From contig JADLEJ010000004.1 in NCBI GenBank assembly GCA_020846195.1, positions 372,001 to 436,000 on the forward strand: a DNA stretch of 64,000 nt, in the 5' to 3' direction. The DNA is from Nitrospira sp. Lineage in GTDB: Bacteria > Nitrospirota > Nitrospiria > Nitrospirales > Nitrospiraceae. Positions 16,966-25,576 of this stretch are shown piece after piece; the stretch's first letter is position 1; each line of letters begins with the position of its first letter. The notes beneath the pieces were generated by a model. The model ran no database searches. It saw only the letters and a program-made list of their open reading frames with translations, and had not been told where the DNA came from. The translations under genes were made by a program, and so were the position numbers.

Positions 16966-18537
16966 TCAGTTCCCGCTCCATATCAATGAAGACAGCGCCT
17001 GCCCCATCTGGGCACAGAGTTGTGCGCCGAATAACACCGGAGGGCTCTCCCGCCACGACCAGACACGTTCAGGATATGCATCGAAATCGATCAGTTCTCT
17101 GTCCCCGCTGAAATCTGTCGCGAATCCTATGCCATGCATGCCGATTGAAAACGCTGCCAATCCAATAAGCAAGCGCTTCAATGGCGCACTCTGCTGAATC
17201 CGCTCGACGACCGGATATAAAAGAAGACAGAGAATCGGGACACTATCGGCAAGAAGCCGCGGGCCATAGCCATGTCCTCCCCACCAATGCCCCAGCGTCG
17301 ATACCGGAATGAGCAAGAGAATAGGGCTCAAGCTCAGATACCGTAACAGCACCTGCCCCGGCTTCTTCCAGACCAGCACCATGCCGGCAATGGAGCAGAG
17401 AAGAATCGGAGAGTACACAAACAATCCGCGCGATGGGCTAAACAAGACTCCCGCAACCCCTTCGAGCACCGGCGTATTAAGCCATGATAGATGCTGCCCA
17501 ACAAGAGAGGCGGGCGTCACGACGGTTGCACCGAACCCGGTCCGAAGGGGAGAGCCGAAATAGGCTGCGTTATACGACATGAAGAGCAAGAGCGACGGAA
17601 CGCCGGCTGCGATGAAACCGAAAAACTGCGCCCGGTGCTTGTGGAGCACGTACAATGCGATCGGCAGCGCCATCACCACATTCAGTGGACGGCAGATAAC
17701 CGCATAGCCCAGAGGAAGCCCGGCCCAGGCGATCCACGAAGGAGACTCCCGCCCCCGCACCACACAGTAGAGCGTGAGAGAAAAAAAGAGCTGGCTCGGC
17801 CCATGCTGCCACAGGGCTTGACTGCTAATACTCAGACAACTCGTACCGAAGGCATACACCACCGCGATGAACCAGGCGATCGCCGGTCTCGCCATGCGCC
17901 GCAGCGTGAGCAGGACCATGAGAACCGCGAGCGCGGTGATCAGTACCGCTGCCCGCTTTTCCAAGTCGAACAGCGCCGCATGAGAAATGCGAGTCGCATT
18001 TTTGAGAACAGGGATCAGATACACCGGCACGGCAAGAACGGCTCCCCAGGGAGGATAGGTTGGCACCAGATGACCGTTGAAAGACCGAACAAAGTACTGA
18101 TCCTTATAGACGTCGATCGTCGAGGCGTACTCATCCAGATAAAAATCATGGGTCACGAGAAGACTCGCCGGAAGCAAACGGGCCGGCAGCGTATCCGCTG
18201 TCTCAAAGGTATGCCCGTTGAGGTAATACAGACTCATCGCGCCGATGAACAACAGAAGAGGAGATTGCACCCACTCGAAAGCTGAGACTCCAGCCCTCCG
18301 CCCTTCCAGCCACGTCGAGGCGAGCGCGAATGCCAAGCAGACCAGCAACCAGTTCCTCAGCGAATACGCATGAATATGGAGCGGTCCAAGCTCAATGTCG
18401 TACCCGCCTTGGACAAAGAACAGGATAAACACGTTGGCACAAATCATGTAGAACAGGGCGCGAATACCCATCTCGAAAAGGACTCCAATCCGAGACTCAT
18501 CGACCGCAGTGGATTTCAGGCGTTGGCCAAACGTCAC
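16966..18537 (-). CDS. Membrane glycosyltransferase (GT-C type, putative)
   Basis: A 523-residue polytopic membrane protein, about 10-12 helices, last gene of the glycosyltransferase island. A large first periplasmic loop carries acidic residues (DFYLDEYASTIDVYKDQYF region, about 135-150), followed by a PTYPPWG segment; both are features of lipid-phosphate-sugar-dependent GT-C transferases. Such enzymes move a sugar from polyprenyl phosphate to a glycan or lipid in the periplasm. Sequence likeness to a named family is weak, so acceptor and donor are unknown. It follows the GT2 gene at 18575 by 37 bases. Confidence 0.65.
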   Translation of the reverse strand: MTFGQRLKSTAVDESRIGVLFEMGIRALFYMICANVFILFFVQGGYDIELGPLHIHAYSLRNWLLVCLAFALASTWLEGRRAGVSAFEWVQSPLLLFIGAMSLYYLNGHTFETADTLPARLLPASLLVTHDFYLDEYASTIDVYKDQYFVRSFNGHLVPTYPPWGAVLAVPVYLIPVLKNATRISHAALFDLEKRAAVLITALAVLMVLLTLRRMARPAIAWFIAVVYAFGTSCLSISSQALWQHGPSQLFFSLTLYCVVRGRESPSWIAWAGLPLGYAVICRPLNVVMALPIALYVLHKHRAQFFGFIAAGVPSLLLFMSYNAAYFGSPLRTGFGATVVTPASLVGQHLSWLNTPVLEGVAGVLFSPSRGLFVYSPILLCSIAGMVLVWKKPGQVLLRYLSLSPILLLIPVSTLGHWWGGHGYGPRLLADSVPILCLLLYPVVERIQQSAPLKRLLIGLAAFSIGMHGIGFATDFSGDRELIDFDAYPERVWSWRESPPVLFGAQLCAQMGQALSSLIWSGN

Positions 18538-18574
18538 AGCTTGCTCTCAATCATATTCTTCGATCATGGGGTCT

Positions 18575-19516
18575 TTACACACTCGCTGTTGCCGCGCTGC
18601 TGGCAACCCATTGCCGCAATCCTTGGGGGAGAAGCCCGATTCCCGCAAACACACATAGATCGAGCACACTAGGAACACTGTGGCGAAAAGATTCCCTCAA
18701 CAGCGGCCAGAACGCCGATCGGTCTCCTTGCTTCACCGCATTGGCGCTGAGCCAGGTTAACAGGAACGAGGCGTAGGCTCGCAGGGCCATCAAATGGCGA
18801 TTCTGTTGTACCCAAGAAAGCGAAAACCGCCAATCCTTACGACTGCTCATTGTCTCCAGATGCCCCGGCCGGTGCCAAATTGCGAGCGGCTCAAGGGACG
18901 GCACAAACTCAACGGCCCTCTTCTCACGCACAGTGGCACGGAGAAGCCAGTCGAGATCGTCATGCCTTCCCGCCTCTGCTTGAAATGGAACTTCCTGCAG
19001 CACGTTCTTGGCGGTAAAGATCGTAGAGGTTTGGACAAGCCCTTCTCCTCCACACAAGCGCGTACAACGAAACAAGTATTCGCTCATGGGCTCGCCTGGC
19101 AGCGGCAATCTCCGGGGCAGCAGAACATCATCCGTATCGCTCCGCTTAATAAACCGGCATGCAACGATGGAATCTTTGAATCTGGATTGCTGCGCGGCGC
19201 GCAGCTGGATATCGAGCTTGGCTGGAAGCCATTCGTCGTCATCGTCGAGAAAAGCAATCCATCGACTGCAAGCGGATTCGACCCCTGTGTTACGCGCCTG
19301 GGCTGCCCCGTGAGATTGAAACAACGGCTTCACAAGAAGCCTGGACTCATTCAACGCTGCGAGCGCCTCCTTCGTTTCCTCATCAGGCCCATCGATAACC
19401 GCGATCACTTCAATCGATTGCAGCGTTTGCGCGAGCGCGCTTCGAACGGCTCGCACGACTAATTGCGGCCGGTTGATCGTTGGGATCACAACTGACGCCA
19501 GTGGATTCTCGCTCAT
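18575..19516 (-). CDS. GT2 family glycosyltransferase
   Basis: A 313-residue GT-A fold glycosyltransferase, probably cytoplasmic and membrane-associated. The N-terminal domain starts SVVIPTINRPQLVVRAV and has the nucleotide-sugar/metal motif FLDDDDEWLP near residue 90, and GRHDDLDWLLR near 183 as the likely catalytic-base region. The C-terminal 60 residues are helical with two hydrophobic stretches. It is 18 bases downstream of the P450 gene and likely co-transcribed with it. Sugar specificity cannot be predicted. Confidence 0.88.
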   Translation of the reverse strand: MSENPLASVVIPTINRPQLVVRAVRSALAQTLQSIEVIAVIDGPDEETKEALAALNESRLLVKPLFQSHGAAQARNTGVESACSRWIAFLDDDDEWLPAKLDIQLRAAQQSRFKDSIVACRFIKRSDTDDVLLPRRLPLPGEPMSEYLFRCTRLCGGEGLVQTSTIFTAKNVLQEVPFQAEAGRHDDLDWLLRATVREKRAVEFVPSLEPLAIWHRPGHLETMSSRKDWRFSLSWVQQNRHLMALRAYASFLLTWLSANAVKQGDRSAFWPLLRESFRHSVPSVLDLCVFAGIGLLPQGLRQWVASSAATASV

Positions 19517-19534
19517 CAGACGAAACCCTTTACT

Positions 19535-20884
19535 CTAATTCCGCCGGTGTACCTGCACCTTGATTCCATTTTTGGGGCGCAACGTCATTTTTGGATCCGG
19601 CACGATCGCCTGTCCCGGCACTAGGGACACTCGGAACCGCTGGGCGATAGCGGTGAGCGTCAAGATCGCTTCCATCTTGGCAAAATGCTCTCCGATACAG
19701 ACCCGGGCCCCGCCGCCGAACGGGAAATACGCAAACTGCGCCCGCTCTTTCTTAGCCGTTTCGGTGAACCGTTCTGGATTGAACCGCTCAGGGTCAGGGA
19801 AATATCGCGGGGTGCGATGCATGACATACGGGCTCAAATAGATTTTCGCCCCCGCAGGAATGATGGCGCCGCTCGGCAGCTTGTCGCCCTCCAGCGCCAC
19901 CCGAATAAAGATCCAGGTGGGCGGATAGAGGCGAATAGATTCAGCAAGCACCATCCCCGCATAGGTAAGCCGCGGAAGGTCTTCGACTGACGGAAGCCGA
20001 CGCCCAAGCACTTCGTCCACTTCAGATAAGAAGGCGGCTTCAATCTCAGGATGTTGAGACAACAGGTAGGAGGTCCACGTCAACGCCTCTGCAATTGTCT
20101 CATAGCCGGTTATAAACAGTGTCACCGCCTCATCGCGAACCTGCTGATCCGTCATTCCAGTCCCATCATCGTACCGTGCGCGAAGAAGCCGTGAAAGCAA
20201 GTCCTCGCCATCTGCGGAACGCGCGCGACGCGATTGAATCGCCCGGTAGACAATACCGTCGATCCGGCGCATGGCCTTGCGGTAGGCCATGCCGATTCGA
20301 CTCGGCATCCATTGAGGAAACGGCGAAAAAAACACGTGCTCCATGTAGCGGCGCCTGACCGTAATGGCCTCTAGCAACGACGGCATTTCCTGGTCCGCAT
20401 CCGATCCCAACAACGTCTTGACGATATTTTTTTGGGCCAAACCCATCATTTCACGGCCGAGATCGATCTGCATGCCATCCGTCCACCGGTCTAACATGGT
20501 CGCAACGCCGGTTGTGATCGTATGCGAAAAAGACTCCACGGTCTTTCGATAGAACACTGGCTGCATCATTCTTCGCTGCTTGAGATGCGCTGCGCCCACG
20601 CTGGTTAAAAGGCCAGATCCCGACAGCCGCTTCCCACTCACACTGGTCATGCGAGGTGACTTGCCATAGTTGTCCGGGTTCACCACCAAGACATGCTTGA
20701 CGTCTTCTGGATTATTGAGCAAATACGTCGGCTCGCCGATAGTCAGCTTGACCACGTCGCCATACTCGGCAGCGCAACGCGAGAGAAAGCCAAGCTGGTC
20801 GTACAAGAATGCCGGGAGATGCCCCACAAACGGGTAACCAGCCGGCCCCCGAGCCGTCGATTCTGCCTTGTTGCCGCTACTCAT
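19535..20884 (-). CDS. Cytochrome P450
   Basis: A 449-residue soluble-type haem monooxygenase. All key motifs are present: I-helix FITGYETIA (about 255), ExxR in ESIRLYPP (about 310), PERFNPERF, and the haem loop FPFGGGARVCIG with the Cys thiolate near 395. The ATG at 20884 overlaps the preceding GT4 stop by eight bases (ATGAGTAG), so translation is coupled to a glycosyltransferase. No ferredoxin or reductase gene lies nearby, so electrons must come from elsewhere. The closest general likeness is to bacterial fatty-acid or terpenoid hydroxylases. The context suggests oxidation of a lipid or glycolipid intermediate, which is inference. Confidence 0.95.
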   Translation of the reverse strand: MSSGNKAESTARGPAGYPFVGHLPAFLYDQLGFLSRCAAEYGDVVKLTIGEPTYLLNNPEDVKHVLVVNPDNYGKSPRMTSVSGKRLSGSGLLTSVGAAHLKQRRMMQPVFYRKTVESFSHTITTGVATMLDRWTDGMQIDLGREMMGLAQKNIVKTLLGSDADQEMPSLLEAITVRRRYMEHVFFSPFPQWMPSRIGMAYRKAMRRIDGIVYRAIQSRRARSADGEDLLSRLLRARYDDGTGMTDQQVRDEAVTLFITGYETIAEALTWTSYLLSQHPEIEAAFLSEVDEVLGRRLPSVEDLPRLTYAGMVLAESIRLYPPTWIFIRVALEGDKLPSGAIIPAGAKIYLSPYVMHRTPRYFPDPERFNPERFTETAKKERAQFAYFPFGGGARVCIGEHFAKMEAILTLTAIAQRFRVSLVPGQAIVPDPKMTLRPKNGIKVQVHRRN

Positions 20885-22118
20885 TTTCAGACAATCCTTC
20901 GCAGGCCACGACCGATGCGCCCTTCTTTTTCTCAATCGCGTCGATGATCCGGAGATAGCCAGCCAGATAGCGTTCTTGGGAATAGAACTTTTCGTACCCG
21001 ACTCGGGCTCGCTGCGCAAGGGTTTCTCGTAAATCGCCGTCCAGGGCCAGCGCAGAGAGCATCCTCCGAAGTTCTTCGCCCGACCGATACACACATCCGC
21101 CACCGGTTTTCTCGACCGCTTCGCAACTCCCGCCGGCGTCGTGGGCCACGACCGGCGTTCCACAAGCCAGCGCTTCAAGCACCGCTAATGGAAACACTTC
21201 CGGCGCCAACGACGGTAAAATCAGCGCCGTTACCCGCTGATACAGCCCAATCAGCTCAGACTGCGGGCGCGCGCCCAAGAAACGAATGTGCGGACGGTCT
21301 CCGTACCGCTCCTCCAACTCAGTCCGCAAGTCTCCCTCACCGACGACATCAAGGTCGAATTCAGGCAAGTGCACAAATTCTTCAAGCAAACGGACGATGC
21401 CCTTGGAGGCAGTTACCCTGCCGACAAATAAAAAGCGCGGACGCTCTCCAGAAGCACGCCAGACCGAGAGGCCCGGCTCAAGACTGGAGAACGTCGGCAG
21501 AACGTCGATCGGCGCAGCCACCCCCGCAGCTCGGTGTCGCTGAGCCGTGAATTCGCTTGGGGCTAAGAGTGCGTCGACATGGGCCATGCTGCGCTGAATC
21601 AAATTCGTATACCGCCATAATTGAGGAGGGACCCCAGACCGAAGACAACAAGTGAAGCACTCCGGGCCATCGCAGGCTTGCGCTCGATCCTTCCAAAAGA
21701 TATGCGTCGGGCAGAGCAACCAGTGCTCGTGCAAGGTATACAACGTCACCGGGGCGCGGCTCAGCCGAAGGGCCCCAGGGCCTCCGATCAAAGAAATGTT
21801 GTGAAAATTGACGACGTCGAAACCACGGTCGAGCACCGCTTGCAATTGTGCCGTTTTCACTCCAGGCTGCCCCGTTTGTTGCGTAATCAACGGAGACAGT
21901 TTGCCAAAGGGGCTGCGCAGGCGATGAACCACCACCCCATCCTGCTCGGCTTGCGCAACCGGCTGCCCTCTGCCTTGCAGGCGGTAGGCATCTTCGCAAT
22001 GCACCACCTCGACATGATGCCCTTTTGCCACCAGCGCACGGGACAATCCCTGCACAAACGTAGCGTCCCCTCCGAAATGATACGGAGGATAAAATGTCGT
22101 CACCATGCAAAATCGCAT
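20877..22118 (-). CDS. GT4 family glycosyltransferase
   Basis: A 413-residue GT-B fold enzyme. The N-terminal Rossmann domain begins RFCMVTTFYPPYHFGGD, and the C-terminal domain has the donor-site sequence RFLFVGRVTASKGI near 228 and the EX7E motif EVFPLAVLEALACG near 315. A cysteine-rich stretch (HWLLCPTHIF through CDGPECFTCCLRSG, about 132-165) is common in a subset of GT4 enzymes. It lies seven bases after the stop of a truncated oxidoreductase and overlaps P450 by eight bases. It probably builds the glycan on a lipid carrier at the inner membrane. Confidence 0.92.
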   Translation of the reverse strand: MRFCMVTTFYPPYHFGGDATFVQGLSRALVAKGHHVEVVHCEDAYRLQGRGQPVAQAEQDGVVVHRLRSPFGKLSPLITQQTGQPGVKTAQLQAVLDRGFDVVNFHNISLIGGPGALRLSRAPVTLYTLHEHWLLCPTHIFWKDRAQACDGPECFTCCLRSGVPPQLWRYTNLIQRSMAHVDALLAPSEFTAQRHRAAGVAAPIDVLPTFSSLEPGLSVWRASGERPRFLFVGRVTASKGIVRLLEEFVHLPEFDLDVVGEGDLRTELEERYGDRPHIRFLGARPQSELIGLYQRVTALILPSLAPEVFPLAVLEALACGTPVVAHDAGGSCEAVEKTGGGCVYRSGEELRRMLSALALDGDLRETLAQRARVGYEKFYSQERYLAGYLRIIDAIEKKKGASVVACEGLSENE

Positions 22119-22124
22119 CGACTG

Positions 22125-22289
22125 CTAATCCTGCCGGCTGCTTCGATTCACAGCTGCTCGCCGAGCGTCGGCAAGAGCCACGACCTGGGCACCAAAAGCA
22201 GCTTGTACTGTCGGCAGATGGAGAGTTCTGGTGACGCGGCCGGCCCCGACAATTCCAATCCTAAGACGCCGCACTTCGTCGGACTTCAT
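22125..22289 (-). pseudogene. Gfo/Idh/MocA oxidoreductase, N-terminal remnant
   Basis: A 54-codon frame starting ATG at 22289, preceded by AGGAG. It encodes LRIGIVGAGRVTRTLHLP and VVALADA, the NAD(P)-binding Rossmann start of Gfo/Idh/MocA sugar dehydrogenases, then stops at TAG after 54 residues. The family is normally over 300 residues, so almost all of the gene is missing, apparently by deletion up to the next GT4 gene. The intact Shine-Dalgarno and spacing indicate that it was once a functional operon member. Confidence 0.75.
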
Positions 22290-22304
22290 CCAATACACTC
22301 CTGA

Positions 22305-22464
22305 TTACACACCCAAGATATCGATGCGATCCTGCTGTTGCACAGGCTGAAGCCGATCGGCCTCATACTGTGCAATTTTTTCGAGAGCATTCCCCTACGC
22401 CAACGGCATAGCCGATCATCTGCACCACACCATCGACCAAGAGACCGACGGCCAGTGCCACAAT
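22305..22464 (-). pseudogene. C-terminal remnant of a GT2 glycosyltransferase
   Basis: The minus strand encodes IVALAVGLLVDGVVQMIGYA, then after a one-base shift in the GGGG run at 22395-22392 continues NALEKIAQYEADRLQPV and ends DRIDILGV before TAA at 22307-22305. This resembles the C-terminal membrane helix and tail of the intact GT2 gene just upstream (22539-23474), which ends with a GEFVGYIFGPG segment. No N-terminal part remains. It is thus a leftover of a second, related glycosyltransferase. Confidence 0.6.
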
Positions 22465-22538
22465 CCGTGCCCTTGCTTAGGTTTTTTCGATTCGGTCATT
22501 TCGTGGCGCCCTTTTCAACTCCGCTCATAGGACCGCTC

Positions 22539-23474
22539 CTACGCCAAGTGCCGTGGGCTATTACCCGGGCCGAAGATATACCCGACGAACTCGCCTGCGG
22601 CATGACAGATCACAATCAAAGCCGTGAGCGGCAGACTTGCCAAGGCGGGCTTCAGCAGTCGCCGTTTTCGTATCACAGGGCCTTGAGTCACCCACAATAG
22701 GTAGGCCGGAAGAACGGTGCAGCCACCGAGCCGAATCAACCGCTCGATCCATGAGACGTGCTGGAGACGAAACCCTGCGATCGACCGGCCGTTGTGAAAA
22801 TGCGCCGCAAAGGTTCCCCAGAACCCCCACGTCTGATTATGCGAAACGATGAGCTGATCGTCCGCGATAAGAATTTCCCCTTGTTCGCATAATCTGCGAT
22901 TGAATAAAAACTCCATCATGCCGAGTCGAGAGAGCTTCCGTGGGACAACCCGCCGTTTGTACGAGATGTTGGCCTGCAACGAAATGGTTCGTTGTGTGCC
23001 CGTTTCAATCGGCGCGGTGAAGGGCCCGAACACGATCAGGAAATTAGACCAGTCGATGAGTCTGGCGGTCGCGCCATTTTCGACGACCCCGCCGATCGCA
23101 GCGGCTTCAGGATGATGTCGGTGCGCCGCCAGCATTCGTTCACACCACTCGGGCATCACCGTGCAGTGGTCTTCGGTCACCGCCACGATGTCGCCGGCTG
23201 CTTGGGTCATTGCAAGCTCGCGCAAGAAAAACACCGACCCGCCTGGCCATGGTATCCACTTCACTTCCGGATAGCGCTCAGCCACATCGGCCGGCAACCC
23301 CTGGCCATGCCCATCCCCCACCAACACCTCCGCGCCGATCGCCACGGCTTGCGCGTGAAGCGACTCGAGGCAGGGCTGGATTTCCGGCCAAGCCTTGGTC
23401 GTCGCAATGACGACCGACAAGAGAATAGAGCCCCCGTTAGCCCCTCCTGCCGTCTCTGCGGTCGCTATACCCAC
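22539..23474 (-). CDS. GT2 family glycosyltransferase with C-terminal membrane helices
   Basis: A 311-residue GT-A type enzyme: LLSVVIATTKAWPEIQPCL at the start, VLVGDGHGQG (about 50), and AVTEDHCTVMPEWC near 98, where the usual D-x-D is E-D-H as in a known subset of GT2 proteins. Two or three hydrophobic helices close the protein (about 240-305). It sits eight bases after the GT4 gene at 23483 and belongs to the same transcript. Downstream lie two gene remnants, so the operon has lost material here. Confidence 0.88.
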   Translation of the reverse strand: MGIATAETAGGANGGSILLSVVIATTKAWPEIQPCLESLHAQAVAIGAEVLVGDGHGQGLPADVAERYPEVKWIPWPGGSVFFLRELAMTQAAGDIVAVTEDHCTVMPEWCERMLAAHRHHPEAAAIGGVVENGATARLIDWSNFLIVFGPFTAPIETGTQRTISLQANISYKRRVVPRKLSRLGMMEFLFNRRLCEQGEILIADDQLIVSHNQTWGFWGTFAAHFHNGRSIAGFRLQHVSWIERLIRLGGCTVLPAYLLWVTQGPVIRKRRLLKPALASLPLTALIVICHAAGEFVGYIFGPGNSPRHLA

Positions 23475-23482
23475 CGATCACC

Positions 23483-24625
23483 TCATCGTCGCGCAATGGC
23501 CATCGCCGCTTGATAACTTTTCACTGTCGCCCTCGCTGTCTGATCCCATCGATACTGGCGGGCCTGCTCCAGTCCCTGTCCCTGCCGTTTAACCCGAAGT
23601 CTATCGTCGGCCAGCAGTCGTTGTATCGCATCGGCCAGCCCCGCGACGTCGTCCGGAGCAACGAGCTCGGCCGCAGCCTCAAGATTCTCCGCCAGCGAAG
23701 AGGACCTGGTGCTGATCACCGGCACGCCGCAGGCCATCGCCTCCAGCGGAGGAAACCCGAATCCTTCATGGAGGGAGGGATAGACAAACAGTCTCGCGCC
23801 CGCATACACGGCGGGAAGATCCTGCTGGCCCACATAGCCGGCGAGATGCACTCTTCCACGCAACGCCGGCGCCTGTATCTGTTTCAGCAACGCCTCGTAC
23901 CCCCAGCCCAATTTGCCGGCAAGCACCAACCGCTCTTTGAGAGCGCCGGCCTCGACGAGCCGTCGATAGGCTTCGACCAATGCCGGAATATTCTTTCTCG
24001 GTTCAAGAGTCCCGACATACAGAATGTAGGGTTCCGGAAGCGCCAGCCGCGTCACGACATCTCGAACCGATGCAGGGTCGCAAGGCCGGAACTCTTCCCC
24101 GATTCCTGGCACGGTCACATGAATTCGCTTCGGGTCCAGGTTCGGGAGAAATTCCAAGATCGCCTGCCTGGTCGCTTGCGAAGGCGCCACCACCACATCC
24201 GCCCTGCTGAGACTCGCCAACACCATCCGCCGATACCAAACGCTTCGTCGCAGCGCAATGTGGCATTGTGGGTGCGAAAATGACGTCATGTCATGAACCG
24301 TCAACACATGACGCGCCGCCCCTCGCAGATAGGGCATGATGAACGATGGAGAATGCACCACATCCGCCCTCCAAAGAGTCGCCGCCGCCGGCAAGAGTAT
24401 CTGCTGGGAGGCCAGGCGAATCGGCCTGGGCCGCGCGCTCAGGGAGGCATGAGAAACATTTTCCGGCAGCCCCTCAGTAAAGAGATGCCGATCTTCATGG
24501 TTATGGTAAATCCTGTACTGGCTGGTTCGATCGACCTTCGCAAGGTGCCACACCAGTTGCTTCAGATACGTGTCGATCCCCGTCATTTGAGGAATGAACG
24601 CGGTGAAATCGAAGGCAACTCTCAT
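23483..24625 (-). CDS. GT4 family glycosyltransferase (mannosyltransferase-like)
   Basis: A 380-residue GT-B enzyme. It begins MRVAFDFTAFIPQMTGIDTY, has VHSPSFIMPY and LTVHDMTSFSHP in the acceptor domain, YILYVGTLEPRKN near 200, and EGFGFPPLEAMACG near 293 as the EX7E motif. This pattern is typical of the GT4 mannosyl- or rhamnosyltransferases found in O-antigen and exopolysaccharide operons. It follows the GT2 gene at 24647 by 21 bases. Sugar and linkage cannot be assigned. Confidence 0.92.
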   Translation of the reverse strand: MRVAFDFTAFIPQMTGIDTYLKQLVWHLAKVDRTSQYRIYHNHEDRHLFTEGLPENVSHASLSARPRPIRLASQQILLPAAATLWRADVVHSPSFIMPYLRGAARHVLTVHDMTSFSHPQCHIALRRSVWYRRMVLASLSRADVVVAPSQATRQAILEFLPNLDPKRIHVTVPGIGEEFRPCDPASVRDVVTRLALPEPYILYVGTLEPRKNIPALVEAYRRLVEAGALKERLVLAGKLGWGYEALLKQIQAPALRGRVHLAGYVGQQDLPAVYAGARLFVYPSLHEGFGFPPLEAMACGVPVISTRSSSLAENLEAAAELVAPDDVAGLADAIQRLLADDRLRVKRQGQGLEQARQYRWDQTARATVKSYQAAMAIARR

Positions 24626-24646
24626 CTGTCACTCTGCGTCGCACGC

Positions 24647-25576
24647 CTACCGGTACTGGCTTCCCACGATGGCTTCGCCGCGAAACGCCTGCCACATCCC
24701 GGGGATTTCGAGGACATGCGTCACAACAGTCAGCGCCAATGCCAGCGGCAGCTCGTACACCCTGACGTGGTAATGTTTGAAGCACCGAAGACAATCGCGA
24801 ATGCTGTCCAGCGTTTTCCCCGCCACGATGAACGGAATGGCCGCCACGCCAAGGCGGATCAAGCGCGCATAGGGAAGCCGGGCGTCGCGCAGCCGCGTGA
24901 TGATAGTGCTATAGCCGTGATTGCGGCGGATATCCCGCTCCATGGGCCACCCTTCAAAATCGTGCACCACCACCAGAGCAGGGTCGAATAACAGCGCCAC
25001 ACCGTCTCGCAAAAACGCCTCCGACTGTATCCGGGATGCAAATGCACCCATCCCAACGGGAAGTGGATGGCGCTGATAGATGTCGCGTCTAAAAGCAGCC
25101 GCATTGCCGGAGATGAACCGAGTAGGACCACGTCGTCCAGGGTCAAGATACGACCGCGACAACAGACCGAGGAGTCGCTCCATGCGCGACCGGCCAGGAT
25201 ACAACGTTCTGGCGCTGACGGCCGCTGCGCCAGGATGTTCGGCAATGGCGGCGCGCAGCACCCGCAACCATGACCGGCTCGGAATGCAGTCGGCATCGAC
25301 GATGGCCAGCCAGTCCCCAGTGGCAGCCTCCACCGCCCGGTTCTTCAGTTCGTAAGACGATTCGGCGTCGACATACAAAATCCTCATGTTGGGGATCATC
25401 GCGGCCACATCCCCCGGCACCCGGACTTTAAACCGCGATGACTCGACGAGTATGAACTCGTCGGCAGGCGGCGCATCTTGCTCCGCCCAGGCCCGTAGCG
25501 CACGCCGGAGATCCTCCCACGACTTCTCCTCGCCAGCCGCGTAGTCGGAGACCACAATGACAGAAAGCTTGCTCAT
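24647..25576 (-). CDS. GT2 family glycosyltransferase
   Basis: A 309-residue GT2 protein starting MSKLSVIVVSDYAAGEEKSW. It has a D-A-D motif (AIVDADCIPSRSW near 94), a FISGNAAAFRRDIY acceptor-loop segment and two C-terminal hydrophobic helices. The ATG at 25576 overlaps the previous stop by four bases (ATGA), which fixes the start against a longer frame from 25603. It is thus translationally coupled to the GT4 gene upstream. Likely acts on a lipid-linked glycan at the cytoplasmic face. Confidence 0.88.
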   Translation of the reverse strand: MSKLSVIVVSDYAAGEEKSWEDLRRALRAWAEQDAPPADEFILVESSRFKVRVPGDVAAMIPNMRILYVDAESSYELKNRAVEAATGDWLAIVDADCIPSRSWLRVLRAAIAEHPGAAAVSARTLYPGRSRMERLLGLLSRSYLDPGRRGPTRFISGNAAAFRRDIYQRHPLPVGMGAFASRIQSEAFLRDGVALLFDPALVVVHDFEGWPMERDIRRNHGYSTIITRLRDARLPYARLIRLGVAAIPFIVAGKTLDSIRDCLRCFKHYHVRVYELPLALALTVVTHVLEIPGMWQAFRGEAIVGSQYR

